Shown one piece after another: positions 12,290-22,270 of a stretch of DNA of 64,000 nucleotides; position 1 is the stretch's first letter; each line of letters opens with the position of its first letter. Both the position numbers and the translations under genes were made by a program. The stretch is from Gadus chalcogrammus (Eukaryota > Chordata > Actinopteri > Gadiformes > Gadidae): assembly GCF_026213295.1 (NCBI RefSeq), contig NC_079423.1, positions 12,411,021-12,475,020 of the forward strand. Reading direction: 5' to 3'. Below the pieces are notes generated by a model. The model saw nothing but the letters and a program-made list of their open reading frames with translations. It was not told where the DNA came from and ran no database searches.

Positions 12290-12818
12290 TTTTCTTTTTC
12301 AACTCGAGCTCATTGACTCCGTGGCCTACCGTGGCGTACCGTGACCTGATGTTTACTGCCAACCGCTTTGGAGGATTTAAGCAACATACAAAAACTGACA
12401 ACGTCTCTCAAAACTATTTTTGTGAAACATGAGGACAGTATAGTGATACTGCCAGCAGGGAGCACCAGAGAGCTGAACCGACAGTTGTACATTTCTTAAA
12501 CTTTCACCAACACAAACACGCACGCTCACTTCAGATCATGGGAGGACGTCAAAAAATCACCACCCATTCTCTGACACTTTAACCGTTAACCTTGGTTCAA
12601 ACATTTAACATCACACGCACACGCAGTGTATTTCAGATAATTAATGAATTCAGATGTCACAATGATCGTTTACATGGATAAGGAGTCCTACTGAATCAAT
12701 TACTGCCGTTTATATCTAACTAATGATTGTTTTTGTAAAAGTGTAACGTCGAGCCTCAGCAGCTTTCTCACTCCTTATGTGCTACTGTATAAAACCTGGT
12801 TTTGCGCCTGCACTAATT

Positions 12819-12937
12819 GCTTACGGCCATACCACCCTGAACACGCCCGATCTCGTCTGATCTCGGAAGCTAAGCAGGGTCGGGCCTGGTTAGTACTTGG
12901 ATGGGAGACCGCCTGGGAATACCAGGTGCTGTAAGCT
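12819..12937 (+). rRNA. 5S rRNA, consensus
   Basis: Consensus gene with normal TATA box and terminator. Confidence 0.97.
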
Positions 12938-13467
12938 TTTTCTTTTTCAACTCGAGCTCATTGACTCCGTGGCCTACCGTGGCGTACCGTGACCTGATGT
13001 TTACTGCCAACCGCTTTGGAGGATTTAAGCAACATACAAAAACTGACAACGTCTCTCAAAACTATTTTTGTGAAACATGAGGACAGTATAGTGATACTGC
13101 CAGCAGGGAGCACCAGAGAGCTGAAACGACAGTTGTACATTTCTTAAACTTTCACCAACACAAACACGCACGCTCACTTCAGATCATGGGAGGACGTCAA
13201 AAAATCACCACCCATTCTCTGACACTTTAACCGTTAACCTTGGTTCAAACATTTAACATCACACGCACACGCAGTGTATTTCAGATAATTAATGAATTCA
13301 GATGTCACAATGATCGTTTACATGGATAAGGAGTCCTACTGAATCAATTACTGCCGTTTATATCTAACTAATGATTGTTTTTGTAAAAGTGTAACGTCGA
13401 GCCTCAGCAGCTTTCCCACTCCTTATGTGCTACTGTATAAAACCTGGTTTTGCGCCCTGCACTAATT

Positions 13468-13586
13468 GCTTACGGCCATACCACCCTGAACACGCCCGAT
13501 CTCGTCTGATCTCGGAAGCTAAGCAGGGTCGGGCCTGGTTAGTACTTGGATGGGAGACCGCCTGGGAATACCAGGTGCTGTAAGCT
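13468..13586 (+). rRNA. 5S rRNA, consensus
   Basis: Consensus gene. One extra c between the TATA box and the start ('gcgccctgc'). Last intact gene before the RRP15-bearing insertion. Confidence 0.97.
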
Positions 13587-14115
13587 TTTTCTTTTTCAAC
13601 TCGAGCTCATTGCCTCCGTGGCCTACCGTGGCGTACCGTGACCTGATGTTTACTGCCAACCGCTTTGGAGGATTTAAGCAACATACAAAAACTGACAACG
13701 TCTCTCAAAACTATTTTTGTGAAACATGAGGACAGTATAGTGATACTGCCAGCAGGGAGCACCAGAGAGCTGAACCGACAGTTGTACATTTCTTAAACTT
13801 TCACCAACACAAACACGCACGCTCACTTCAGATCATGGGAGGACGTCAAAAATCACCACCCATTCTCTGACACTTTAACCGTTAACCTTGGTTCAAACAT
13901 TTAACATCACACGCACACGCAGTGTATTTCAGATAATTAATGAATTCAGATGTCACAATGATCGTTTACATGGATAAGGAGTCCTACTGAATCAATTACT
14001 GCCGTTTATATCTAACTAATGATTGTTTTTGTAAGAGTGTAACGTCGAGCCTCAGCAGCTTTCTCACTCCTTATGTGCTACTGTATAAAACCTGGTTTTT
14101 GCGCCTGCACTAATT

Positions 14116-14207
14116 GCTTACGGGCATACCACCCTGAACACGCACGATCTCGTCTGATCTCGGAAGCTAAGCAGGGTCGGGCCTGGTTAGTACTTGGATG
14201 GGAGACC
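14116..14207 (+). pseudogene. 5S left half, interrupted by RRP15 retrocopy
   Basis: 5S positions +1 to +92 with c9-to-g ('cgggcat') and c28-to-a ('acacgcacg'). Sequence then switches abruptly to the RRP15-like insert. The upstream spacer and TATA box are normal, so this is an array gene that was split, not a dispersed copy. The terminator and the end of the C box are lost. Confidence 0.88.
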
Positions 14208-14560
14208 TCCTCAGAAGCCCAGGTGCTTGTAAGTAGTGAGGAGAAAAATGACATGAATGACATGGATGATGATGACGATGATGAGGAGGAAGGAAGCTGA
14301 TGATGATGTATGCTGTTGATAAAGAGGACATTAAAGTTAGTGACGGAGATGAGGCAGACGATGAACGATAAAGGAATTGAGGAGGTTGACGTAGAACCCA
14401 CTAACCTTAACGCTGGGTGGGCAGATGCAATGGCCAAGATTCTTCAGAAGAAAAACCCCAGCGAGCAAACCAACGATACTGGTGAAGAGCAAGGAGTTGG
14501 ACATGATGAAGGTGAAGGAGAAGCAAGAAGAAAAAGAGAAGCGAGAAAGGAGAAAGAAGA
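14208..14560 (+). pseudogene. rrp15: RRP15-like retrocopy, frameshifted
   Basis: RRP15 is a nucleolar factor for pre-60S ribosome maturation. Translation shows an acidic stretch (SSEAQVLVSSEEKNDMNDM then a run of D and E), then 'DKEDIKVSDGDEADDER', then 'NLNAGWADAMAKILQKK' (14403-14453), then 'SKPTILVKSKELD' and 'KVKEKQEEKEK' (14464-14541). The GWADAMAK and KPTILVK blocks are hallmark RRP15 motifs, adjacent in the family. Here the pieces lie in different frames with stops between, so at least two frameshifts exist. No introns interrupt the motifs, which fits reverse-transcribed mRNA. The copy is truncated; the C-terminal half of RRP15 was not seen. The purine-rich tract after 14560 may be an expansion of the Lys/Glu-rich coding segment. 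Confidence 0.82.
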
Positions 14561-14989
14561 GAGAAAAGAGAGAGAAGAGAGAGGAAGGAAAGAAGAGAGG
14601 AGAGAGAGAAAAAAAGGAATAGAGAGAAGAAGAGAAAAAGAGGAAGAGAGAAATAGAGAAAAAGAGGAAGAGAGAAATAGAGAAAAAGAAAAAGAGAAGT
14701 AGAAAGAGAAAGAGAATAAAGAAACGAGAGAGAAAAAAACGACCAAAGACAAAAAAAAAAAAAAAAAAAAAAAAGAGAGGAGAAGAGGGAAAGATGAGAA
14801 AAAGAGGGAGAAGAAAGAGAAAGAAAGAGAAGAGGAAAAAGAGAGAAAGAGAAGAAAAAGAGGAGGAGGAGAGAAAAAAAAAAAGCAGAAGAGAGAAGAA
14901 AAAAAAAGAGCAAAGAAACAAGAGAGAGAGAAAGAGAAGAGAAGAGGAGAAAGAGAAGAGATGAAAGGGAAAAAAAAAAAAAAAAAAAA
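14516..14989 (+). repeat. Purine-only GA tract ending in poly-A
   Basis: About 470 bp of almost pure A and G on the + strand, with two A runs near 14750-14774 and 14971-14989. It follows the Lys/Glu-rich coding part of the RRP15-like insert. The long frames on both strands here (poly Arg/Lys/Glu on +, poly Ser/Phe/Leu on -) are composition artefacts. Confidence 0.95.
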
Positions 14990-15075
14990 CACGTCTGATC
15001 TCGGAAGCTAAGCAGGGTCGGGCCTGGTTAGTACTTGGATGGGAGACCGCCTGGGAATACCAGGTGCTGCAAGCT
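14990..15075 (+). pseudogene. 5S right half after RRP15 insert
   Basis: 5S sequence resumes as 'acacg' joined to 'tctgatctcgg'. Compared with the short inserts, 10 bp (cccgatctcg) are missing between two cg-containing ends. It continues to the gene end with t114-to-c and the T-run terminator. The internal promoter (+50 to +97) is complete, but the 5' end and TATA box are replaced by the poly-A tract. Confidence 0.85.
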
Positions 15076-15604
15076 TTTTCTTTTTCAACTCGAGCTCATT
15101 GACTCCGTGGCCTACCGTGGCGTACCGTGAACTGATGTTTACTGCCAACCGCTTTGGAGGATTTAAGCAACATACAAAAACTGACAACGTCTCTCAAAAC
15201 TATTTTTGTGAAACATGAGGACAGTATAGTGATACTGCCAGCAGGGAGCACCAGAGAGCTGAACCGACAGTTGTACATTTCTTAAACTTTCACCAACACA
15301 AAAACGCACGCTCACTTCAGATCATGGGAGGACGTCAAAAAATCCACCACCCATTCTCTGACACTTTAACCGTAACCTTGGTTCAAACATTTAACATCAC
15401 ACGCACACGCAGTGTATTTCAGATAATTAATGAATTCAGATGTCACAATGATCGTTTACATGGATGAGGAGTCCTACTGAATCAATTACTGCCGTTTATA
15501 TCTAACTAATGATTGTTTTTGTAAGAGTGGAACGTCGAGCCTCAGCAGCTTTCTCACTCCTTATGTGCTACTGTATAAAACCTGGTTTTGCGCCTGCACT
15601 AATT

Positions 15605-15854
15605 GCTTACGGCCATACCACCCTGAACACGCCCGATCTCGTCAGATCTCGGAAGCTAAGCAGGGTCGGGCCTGGTTAGTACTTGGATGGGAGACCTCCT
15701 CAGAAGCCCAGGTTGCTGTAAGTGGTGACGGGTGTCACCAAAAGAAAAAAAAAAAAAACACGCCCGATCTCGTCTGATCTCGGAAGCTAAGCAGGGTAGG
15801 GCCTGGTTAGTACTTGGTTGGGAGACCGCCTGGGAATAACAGGTGCTGTAAGCT
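15605..15854 (+). pseudogene. 5S gene split by A-tailed insert (copy 3)
   Basis: Left half +1 to +92 (15605-15696) with t40-to-a ('gtcagatc'). Insert tail 'tcctcagaagcccagg...' contains the hairpin-capable gtgac-gggt-gtcac, then ccaaaag and an A run. Right half from 15757 has 'gggtagggcc', a83-to-t and 'aataacagg'. The same right-half marks recur in the split gene at 29240, so the two are related copies. Confidence 0.86.
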
Positions 15855-16383
15855 TTTTCTTTTTCAACTCGAGCTCATTGACTCCGTGGCCTACCGTGGC
15901 GTACCGTGACCTGATGTTTACTGCCAACCGCTTTGGAGGATTTAAGCAACATACAAAAACTGACAACGTCTCTCAAAACTATTTTTGTGAAACATGAGGA
16001 CAGTATAGTGATACTGCCAGCAGGGAGCACCAGAGAGCTGAACCGACAGTTGTACATTTCTTAAACTTTCACCAACACAAACATGCACGCTCACTTCAGA
16101 TCATGGGAGGACGTCAAAAAATCACCACCCATTCTCTGACACTTTAACCGTTAACCTTGGTTCAAACATTTAACATCACACGCACACGCAGTGTATTTCA
16201 GATAATTAATGAATTCAGATGTCACAATGATCGTTTACATGGATGAGGAGTCCTACTGAATCAATTACTGCCGTTTATATCTAACTAATGATTGTTTTTG
16301 TAAAAGTGTAACGTCAAGCCTCAGCCGCTTTCTCACTCCTTATGTGCTACTGTATAAAACCTGGTTTTGCGCCTGCACTAATT

Positions 16384-16639
16384 GCTTACGGCCATACCAC
16401 CCTGAACACGCCCGATCTCGTCAGATCTCGGAAGCTAAGCAGGGTCGGGCCTGGTTAGTACTTGGATGGGAGACCTCCTCAGAAGCCCAGGTTGCTGTAA
16501 GTAGTGACGGGTGTCACCAAAAGGAAAAAAAAAAAAAAAAAAACACGCCCGATCTCGTCTGAACTCGGGAGCTAAGCAGGGTCGGGCCTGGTTAGTACTT
16601 GGATGGGAGACCGCCTGGGAATACCAGGTGCTGTAAGCA
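16384..16639 (+). pseudogene. 5S gene split by A-tailed insert (copy 4)
   Basis: Left half +1 to +92 (16384-16475) with 'gtcagatc'. Same tail plus about 20 A. Right half from 16543 carries t43-to-a and a49-to-g ('gaactcgggagc'), shared with the split gene at 30658. It lies directly before a Harbinger insertion, as the copy at 30658 does. Confidence 0.86.
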
Positions 16640-16884
16640 TTTTCTTTTTAAACTCGAGCTCATTGCCTCCGTGGCCTACCGTGGCGTACCGTGACCGTGA
16701 CCTTACTGCCAACCGCTTTGGAGGATTTAAGCAACATACAAAAACTGACAACGTCTCTCAAAACTATTTTTGTGAAACATGAGGACAGTATAGTGATACT
16801 GCCAGCAGGCAGCACCAGAGAGCTGAAACGATAGTTGTACATTTCTTAAACTTTCACCAACACAAACACGCACGCTCACTTCAG

Positions 16885-18382
16885 GGCCCCGTTTCCCGAT
16901 AACGATGGATCCACGCTCGTACGATCATTCTCACGATGGATTTTGCGATCCATCGTCAATTTCTTTGGAGCGTTTCCCGAAACTCCTCTTAACGTGAACG
17001 CGCATTCGCTGCACTCACGACGTCGTAGGATTGTAACTGTCTACTGACACGGTGCTGAAATGGGCTCCGTAGGAGGGGAGACGCAGGAATGTCGCAGGAA
17101 AATTGTGTTAAAAAGGGTTAAAATAAATCCCCATCAAGGACAACAGCAGAGTAGCCTCCGAAAAAAATAGACTGCAATTAGATGAATGCTATAGCAAGAC
17201 ATTAAAACACAATTGATTAGGCTTAAACCGACATATATCAGTCCTAATCCTGAATGCACTGTGCGTTTCACGGCATTTTCCCCCCTGAAATAATTCCATA
17301 TGACAAAAAATTAAAAATTGCTTGTGTGACAACTACATTTATCTTAATGGGCTGATTTCTGAAACATGCTTTGCGCAGCAAAGAGAGCCGACTTAATTTG
17401 ATTCCGCATAAGGGTTTCCTGATTGATCATTTGATTGGCTATAAAACGCCCCTCTGGAAATAGGGTAAGGTATGTATTGATGAGGAATACAACGAAGCCC
17501 ACCGTCTGGCCCGGTGCATCGTTGAGCGCACGATCGGGAGGTGGAAGTTGCGCTATATTAGATGCCTTCATCACAAGTCAGGCGGAGGGCTCCAGTTTTC
17601 GCCGGCCAAGTCATGCGCCGTGATATGTGTGACGGCTATGTTGCACAACATTGCAGCTAAGGCTGGGGTGGCATTGCTTGAACCGGAGGACGCTGAGGAC
17701 GATGACGACGAGGAAGATCGGTTGTGAGGACGGCCTCCCTCATAACTACGCGGCTGGTTTTCATGCGCGTCGAAGAGTGATTGAGACTTTTTTTAACCCC
17801 CTCCACCCTCCCACATGTCACTAAACATTTCCCGTCAACGTGACCAATCCCCACCATATCCCAGCCTTTTGCCTGCTCCTTTGCTTGTTTTTTATAATTT
17901 ATTTTATTTCTTTATTTACATTTTTTTTAATTTAATTTAATTTTTTACATTATTTATGCTACGTTTTATGAGTAGCCTATGTCAGTCTGCACAAATCCCC
18001 CCCACTTTCTCTCACACATTTTGAGTGCCCTGCCTGCGCAAACATTTTCTGGACTGTCCCGTTTTATTTTGGCCATTTTAACATCTTTATTAATAAATAA
18101 ATTAATAATCTTTATTAATTACCAAACTAAGAACATAAAGGCGCAATGCGTTTAAAAAAACGCATCCAATAGACGGAATGTCCGATGGTGTCGCCACTGA
18201 GGCTATAGCTGACGATGCTCTTAGCGTCCTACGAGCACCCCTGGAGTACTCGTTAGCTACGAGCGTTTTCAAGACGTTCGTTCCCCACGATGCTTTCGGG
18301 AAACGCGGTGAAAACTCTACGATGCCCTTACGACGCACTTCACGATCCACTTAGGCTAACGATGCTTTCGGGAAACGGGGCC
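16885..18382. mobile_element. Harbinger-type non-autonomous DNA transposon, copy A
   Basis: 1498 bp bounded by perfect 15-bp terminal inverted repeats (GGCCCCGTTTCCCGA and its complement) and flanked by a 3-bp duplication CAG; removal restores the spacer 'cttcagatc'. A 3-bp CWG-type duplication fits Harbinger/PIF elements of fish. Subterminal copies of 'cgatgctttcgggaaacg' and a near-terminal 'gtttcccgaaac' may be transposase-binding repeats. Inside is only the C-terminal end of a DDE transposase; no Myb-like second gene was seen. The flanking spacer has 'gtgaccgtgacc' and 'caggcagcacc' variants. Confidence 0.9.
17464..17797 (+). pseudogene. Harbinger transposase C-terminal remnant (frameshifted)
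   Basis: Encodes the segment with 'EEYNEAHRLARCIVERTIG', the last DDE_Tnp_4/HARBI1-type acidic residue region (VER..GRWKLRY), then an LHNI block and an acidic run. Compared with copies B and C, one t is inserted near 17722 ('cggttgtgagg'), breaking the frame before the natural end. A stop at 17461-17463 precedes the fragment; the catalytic N-terminal part is absent. Confidence 0.78.
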
Positions 18383-18669
18383 CAGATCATGGGAGGACGT
18401 CAAAAAATCACCACCCATTCTCTGACACTTTAACCGTTAACCTTGGTTCAAACATTTAACATCACACGCACACGCAGTGTATTTCAGATAATTAATGAAT
18501 TCAGATGTCACAATGATCGTTTACATGGATAAGGAGTCCTACTGAATCAATTACTGCCGTTTATATCTAACTAATGATTGTTTTTGTAAAAGTGTAACGT
18601 CGAGCCTCAGCAGCTTTCACACTCCTTATGTGCTACTGTATAAAACCTGGTTTTGCGCCTGCACTAATT

Positions 18670-18789
18670 GCTTTACGGCCATGCCACCCTGAACACGCCA
18701 GATCTCGTCTGATCTCGGAAGCTAAGCAGGGTCGGGCCTGGTTAGTACTTGGATGGGAGACCGCCTGGGAATACCAGGTGCTGTAAGCT
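18670..18789 (+). rRNA. 5S rRNA with 1-nt insertion
   Basis: First gene after Harbinger A. One extra t near +3 ('gctttacgg'), a13-to-g and c30-to-a. The c30-to-a mark recurs in the first genes after Harbinger B and C. An upstream 'ctttcacactcc' variant is also shared by these three units. Confidence 0.93.
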
Positions 18790-19319
18790 TTTTTCTTTTT
18801 CAACTCGAGCTCATTGACTCCGTGGCCTACCGTGGCGTACCGTGACCTGATGTTTACTGCCAACCGCTTTGGAGGATTTAAGCAACATACAAAAACTGAC
18901 AACGTCTCTCAAAACTATTTTTGTGAAACATGAGGACAGTATAGTGATACTGCCAGCAGGGAGCACCAGAGAGCTGAACCGACAGTTGTACATTTCTTAA
19001 ACTTTCACCAACACAAACACGCACGCTCACTTCAGATCATGGGAGGACGTCAAAAAATCACCACCCATTCTCTGACACTTTAACCGTTAACCTTGGTTCA
19101 AACATTTAACATCACACGCACACGCAGTGTATTTCAGATAATTAATGAATTCAGATGTCACAATGATCGTTTACATGGATAAGGAGTCCTACTGAATCAA
19201 TTACTGCCGTTTATATCTAACTAATGATTGTTTTTGTAAGAGTGGAACGTCGAGCCTCAGCAGCTTTCTCACTCCTTATGTGCTACTGTATAAAACCTGG
19301 TTTTGCGCCTACACTAATT

Positions 19320-19438
19320 GATTACGGCCATACCACCCTGAACACGCCCGATCTCGTCTGATCTCGGAAGCTAAGCAGGGTCGGGCCTGGTTAGTACTTG
19401 GTTGGGAGACCGCCTGGGAATACCAGGTGCTGTAAGCT
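19320..19438 (+). rRNA. 5S rRNA
   Basis: c2-to-a and a83-to-t ('cttggttggg'). Same pair of marks at 33591 and c2-to-a at 24705, each the second gene after a Harbinger copy. Confidence 0.94.
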
Positions 19439-19966
19439 TTTTCTTTTTCAACTCGAGCTCATTGACTCCTTGGCCTACCGTGGCGTACCGTGACCTGATG
19501 TTTACTGCCAACCGCTTTGGAGGATTTAAGCAACATACAAAAACTGAAAACGTCTCTCAAAACTATTTTGTGAAACATGAGGACAGTATAGTGATACTGC
19601 CAGCAGGGAGCACCAGAGAGCTGAACCGACAGTTGTACATTTCTTAAACTTTCACCAACACAAACACGCACGCTCACTTCAGATCATGGGAGGACGTCAA
19701 AAAATCACCACCCATTCTCTGACACTTTAACCGTTAACCTTGGTTCAAACATTTAACATCACACGCACACGCAGTGTATTTCAGATAATTAATGAATTCA
19801 GATGTCACAATGATCGTTTACATGGATAAGGAGTCCTACTGAATCAATTACTGCCGTTTATATCTAACTAATGATTGTTTTTGTAAGAGTGTAACGTCGA
19901 GCCTCAGCAGCTTTCTCACTCCTTATGTGCTACTGGATAAAACCTGGTTTTGAGCCAGCACTAATT

Positions 19967-20085
19967 GCCTACGGCCATACCACCCTGAACACGCCCGATC
20001 TCGTCTGATCTCAGAAGCTAAGCAGGGTCGGGCCTGGTTAGTACTTGGATGGGAGACCGCCTGGGAATACCAGGTGCTGTAAGCT
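19967..20085 (+). rRNA. 5S rRNA, GATA variant upstream
   Basis: t3-to-c and g47-to-a ('ctcagaagc', shared with the gene at 25352). Upstream box reads 'tggataaaacc' and the leader 'gagccagcac', so both external elements differ. Confidence 0.93.
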
Positions 20086-20611
20086 TTTTCTTTTTCAACT
20101 CGAGCTCATTGCCTCCGTGGCCTACCGTGGCGTACCGTGACCTGATGTTTACTGCCAACCGCTTTGGAGGATTTAAGCAACATACAAAAACTGACGTCTC
20201 TCAAAACTATTTTTGTGAAACATGAGGACAGTATAGTGATACTGCCAGCAGGGAGCACCAGAGAGCTGAAACGACAGTTGTACATTTCTTAAACTTTCAC
20301 CAACACAAACACGCACGCTCACTTCAGATCATGGGAGGACGTCAAAAAATCACCACCCATTCTCTGACACTTTAACCGTTAACCTTGGTTCAAACATTTA
20401 ACATCACACGCACACGCAGTGTATTTCAGATAATTAATGAATTCAGATGTCACAATGATCGTTTACATGGATAAGGAGTCCTACTGAATCAATTACTGCC
20501 GTTTATATCTAACTAATGATTGTTTTTGTAAAAGTGTAACGTTGAGCCTCAGCAGCTTTCTCACTCCTTATGTGCTACTGTATAAAACCTGGTTTTGCGC
20601 CTGCACTAATT

Positions 20612-20730
20612 GATTATGGCCATACCACCCTGAACATGCCCGATCTCGTTTGATCTCGGAAGCTAAGCAGGGTCGGGCCTGGTTAGTACTTGGATGGGAG
20701 ACCGCCTGGGAATACCAGGTGCTATAAGAT
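20612..20730 (+). rRNA. 5S rRNA, diverged
   Basis: Six changes: c2-to-a, c6-to-t, c26-to-t, c39-to-t, g113-to-a and c118-to-a. g113-to-a recurs at 25999. Several c-to-t changes are at CpG, consistent with methylation-driven decay. Confidence 0.91.
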
Positions 20731-21258
20731 TTTTCTTTTTCAACTCGAGCTCATTGCCTCCGTGGCCTACCGTGGCGTACCGTGACCTGATGTTTACTGC
20801 CAACCGCTTTGGAGGATTTAAGCAACATACAAAAACTGACAACGTCTCTCAAAACTATTTTTGTGAAACATGAGGACAGTATAGTGATACTGCCAGCAGG
20901 GAGCACCAGAGAGCTGAACCGACAGTTGTACATTTCTTAAACTTTCACCAACACAAACACGCACGCTCACTTCAGGTCATGGGAGGACGTCAAAAAATCA
21001 CCACCCATTCTCTGACACTTTAACCGTTAACCTTGGTTCAAACATTTAACATCACACGCACACGCAGTGTATTTCAGATAATTAATGAATTCAGATGTCA
21101 CAATGATCGTTTACATGGATAAGGAGTCCTACTGAATCAATTACTGCCGTTTATATCTAACTAATGATTGTTTTTGTAAGAGTGTAACGTCGAGCCTCAG
21201 CAGCTTTCTCACTCCTTATGTGCTACTGTATAAACCTGGTTTTGCGCCTGCACTAATT

Positions 21259-21377
21259 GCTTACGGCCATACCACCCTGAACACGCCCGATCTCGTCTGA
21301 TCTCGGAAGGTAAGCAGGGTCGGGCCTGGTTTGTACTTGGATGGGAGACCGCCTGGGAATACCAGGTGCTGTAAGGA
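21259..21377 (+). rRNA. 5S rRNA, diverged
   Basis: c52-to-g (A box), a74-to-t, and 3' end 'gtaaggat' where consensus has 'gtaagct'. The 3' change recurs at 26648. Confidence 0.92.
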
Positions 21378-21905
21378 TTTTCTTTTTCAACTCGAGCTCA
21401 TTGACTCCGTGGCCTACCGTGGCGTACCGTGACCTGATGTTTACTGCCAACCGCTTTGGAGGATTTAAGCAACATACAAAAACTGACAACGTCTCTCAAA
21501 ACTATTTTTGTGAAACATGAGGACAGTATAGTGATACTGCCAGCAGGGAGCACCAGAGAGCTGAACCGACAGTTGTACATTTCTTAAACTTTCACCAACA
21601 CAAACACGCACGCTCACTTCAGATCATGGGAGGACGTCAAAAATCACCACCCATTCTCTGACACTTTAACCGTTAACCTTGGTTCAAACATTTAACGTCA
21701 CACGCACACGCAGTGTATTTCAGATAATTAATTAATTCAGATGTCACAATGATCGTTTACATGGATAAGGAGTCCTACTGAATCAATTACTGCCGTTTAT
21801 ATCTAACTAATGATTGTTTTTGTAAAAGTGTAACGTCAAGCCTCAGCAGCTTTCTCACTCCTTATGTGCTACTGTATAAAACCTGGTTTTGCGCCTGCAC
21901 TAATT

Positions 21906-22025
21906 GCTTACGGCCATACCAGCCCTGAACACGCCCGATCTCGTCTGATCTCGGAAGCTAAGCAGGGTCGGGCCTGGTTAGTACTTGGAAGGGAGACCGC
22001 CTGGGAATACCAGGTGCTGTAAGCT
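21906..22025 (+). rRNA. 5S rRNA with 1-nt insertion
   Basis: Extra g near +17 ('accagccctg') and t84-to-a ('cttggaaggg'). The t84-to-a mark recurs at 27296, 27944 and 34239. The following spacer holds Harbinger B. Confidence 0.92.
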
Positions 22026-22270
22026 TTTTCTTTTTCAACTCGAGCTCATTGCCTCCGTGGCCTACCGTGGCGTACCGTGACCTGATGTTTACTGCCAACC
22101 GCTTTGGAGGATTTAAGCAACATACAAAAACTGACAACGTCTCTCAAAACTATTTTTGTGAAACATGAGGACAGTATAGTGATACTGCCAGCAGGCAGCA
22201 CCAGAGAGCTGAAACGACAGTTGTACATTTCTTAAACTTTCACCAACACAAACACGCACGCTCACTTCAG

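Noticed and set aside
7637..13586. Regular repeats resembling a CRISPR-like array
   Set aside because: The repeat unit is about 648 bp and contains a 5S gene; spacers are not unique. It is rDNA.
14310..14992. Long frames over the GA tract (poly Lys/Arg/Glu on +, poly Ser/Phe/Leu on -)
   Set aside because: Artefact of two-letter composition. Only the part up to about 14560 has RRP15 motifs.
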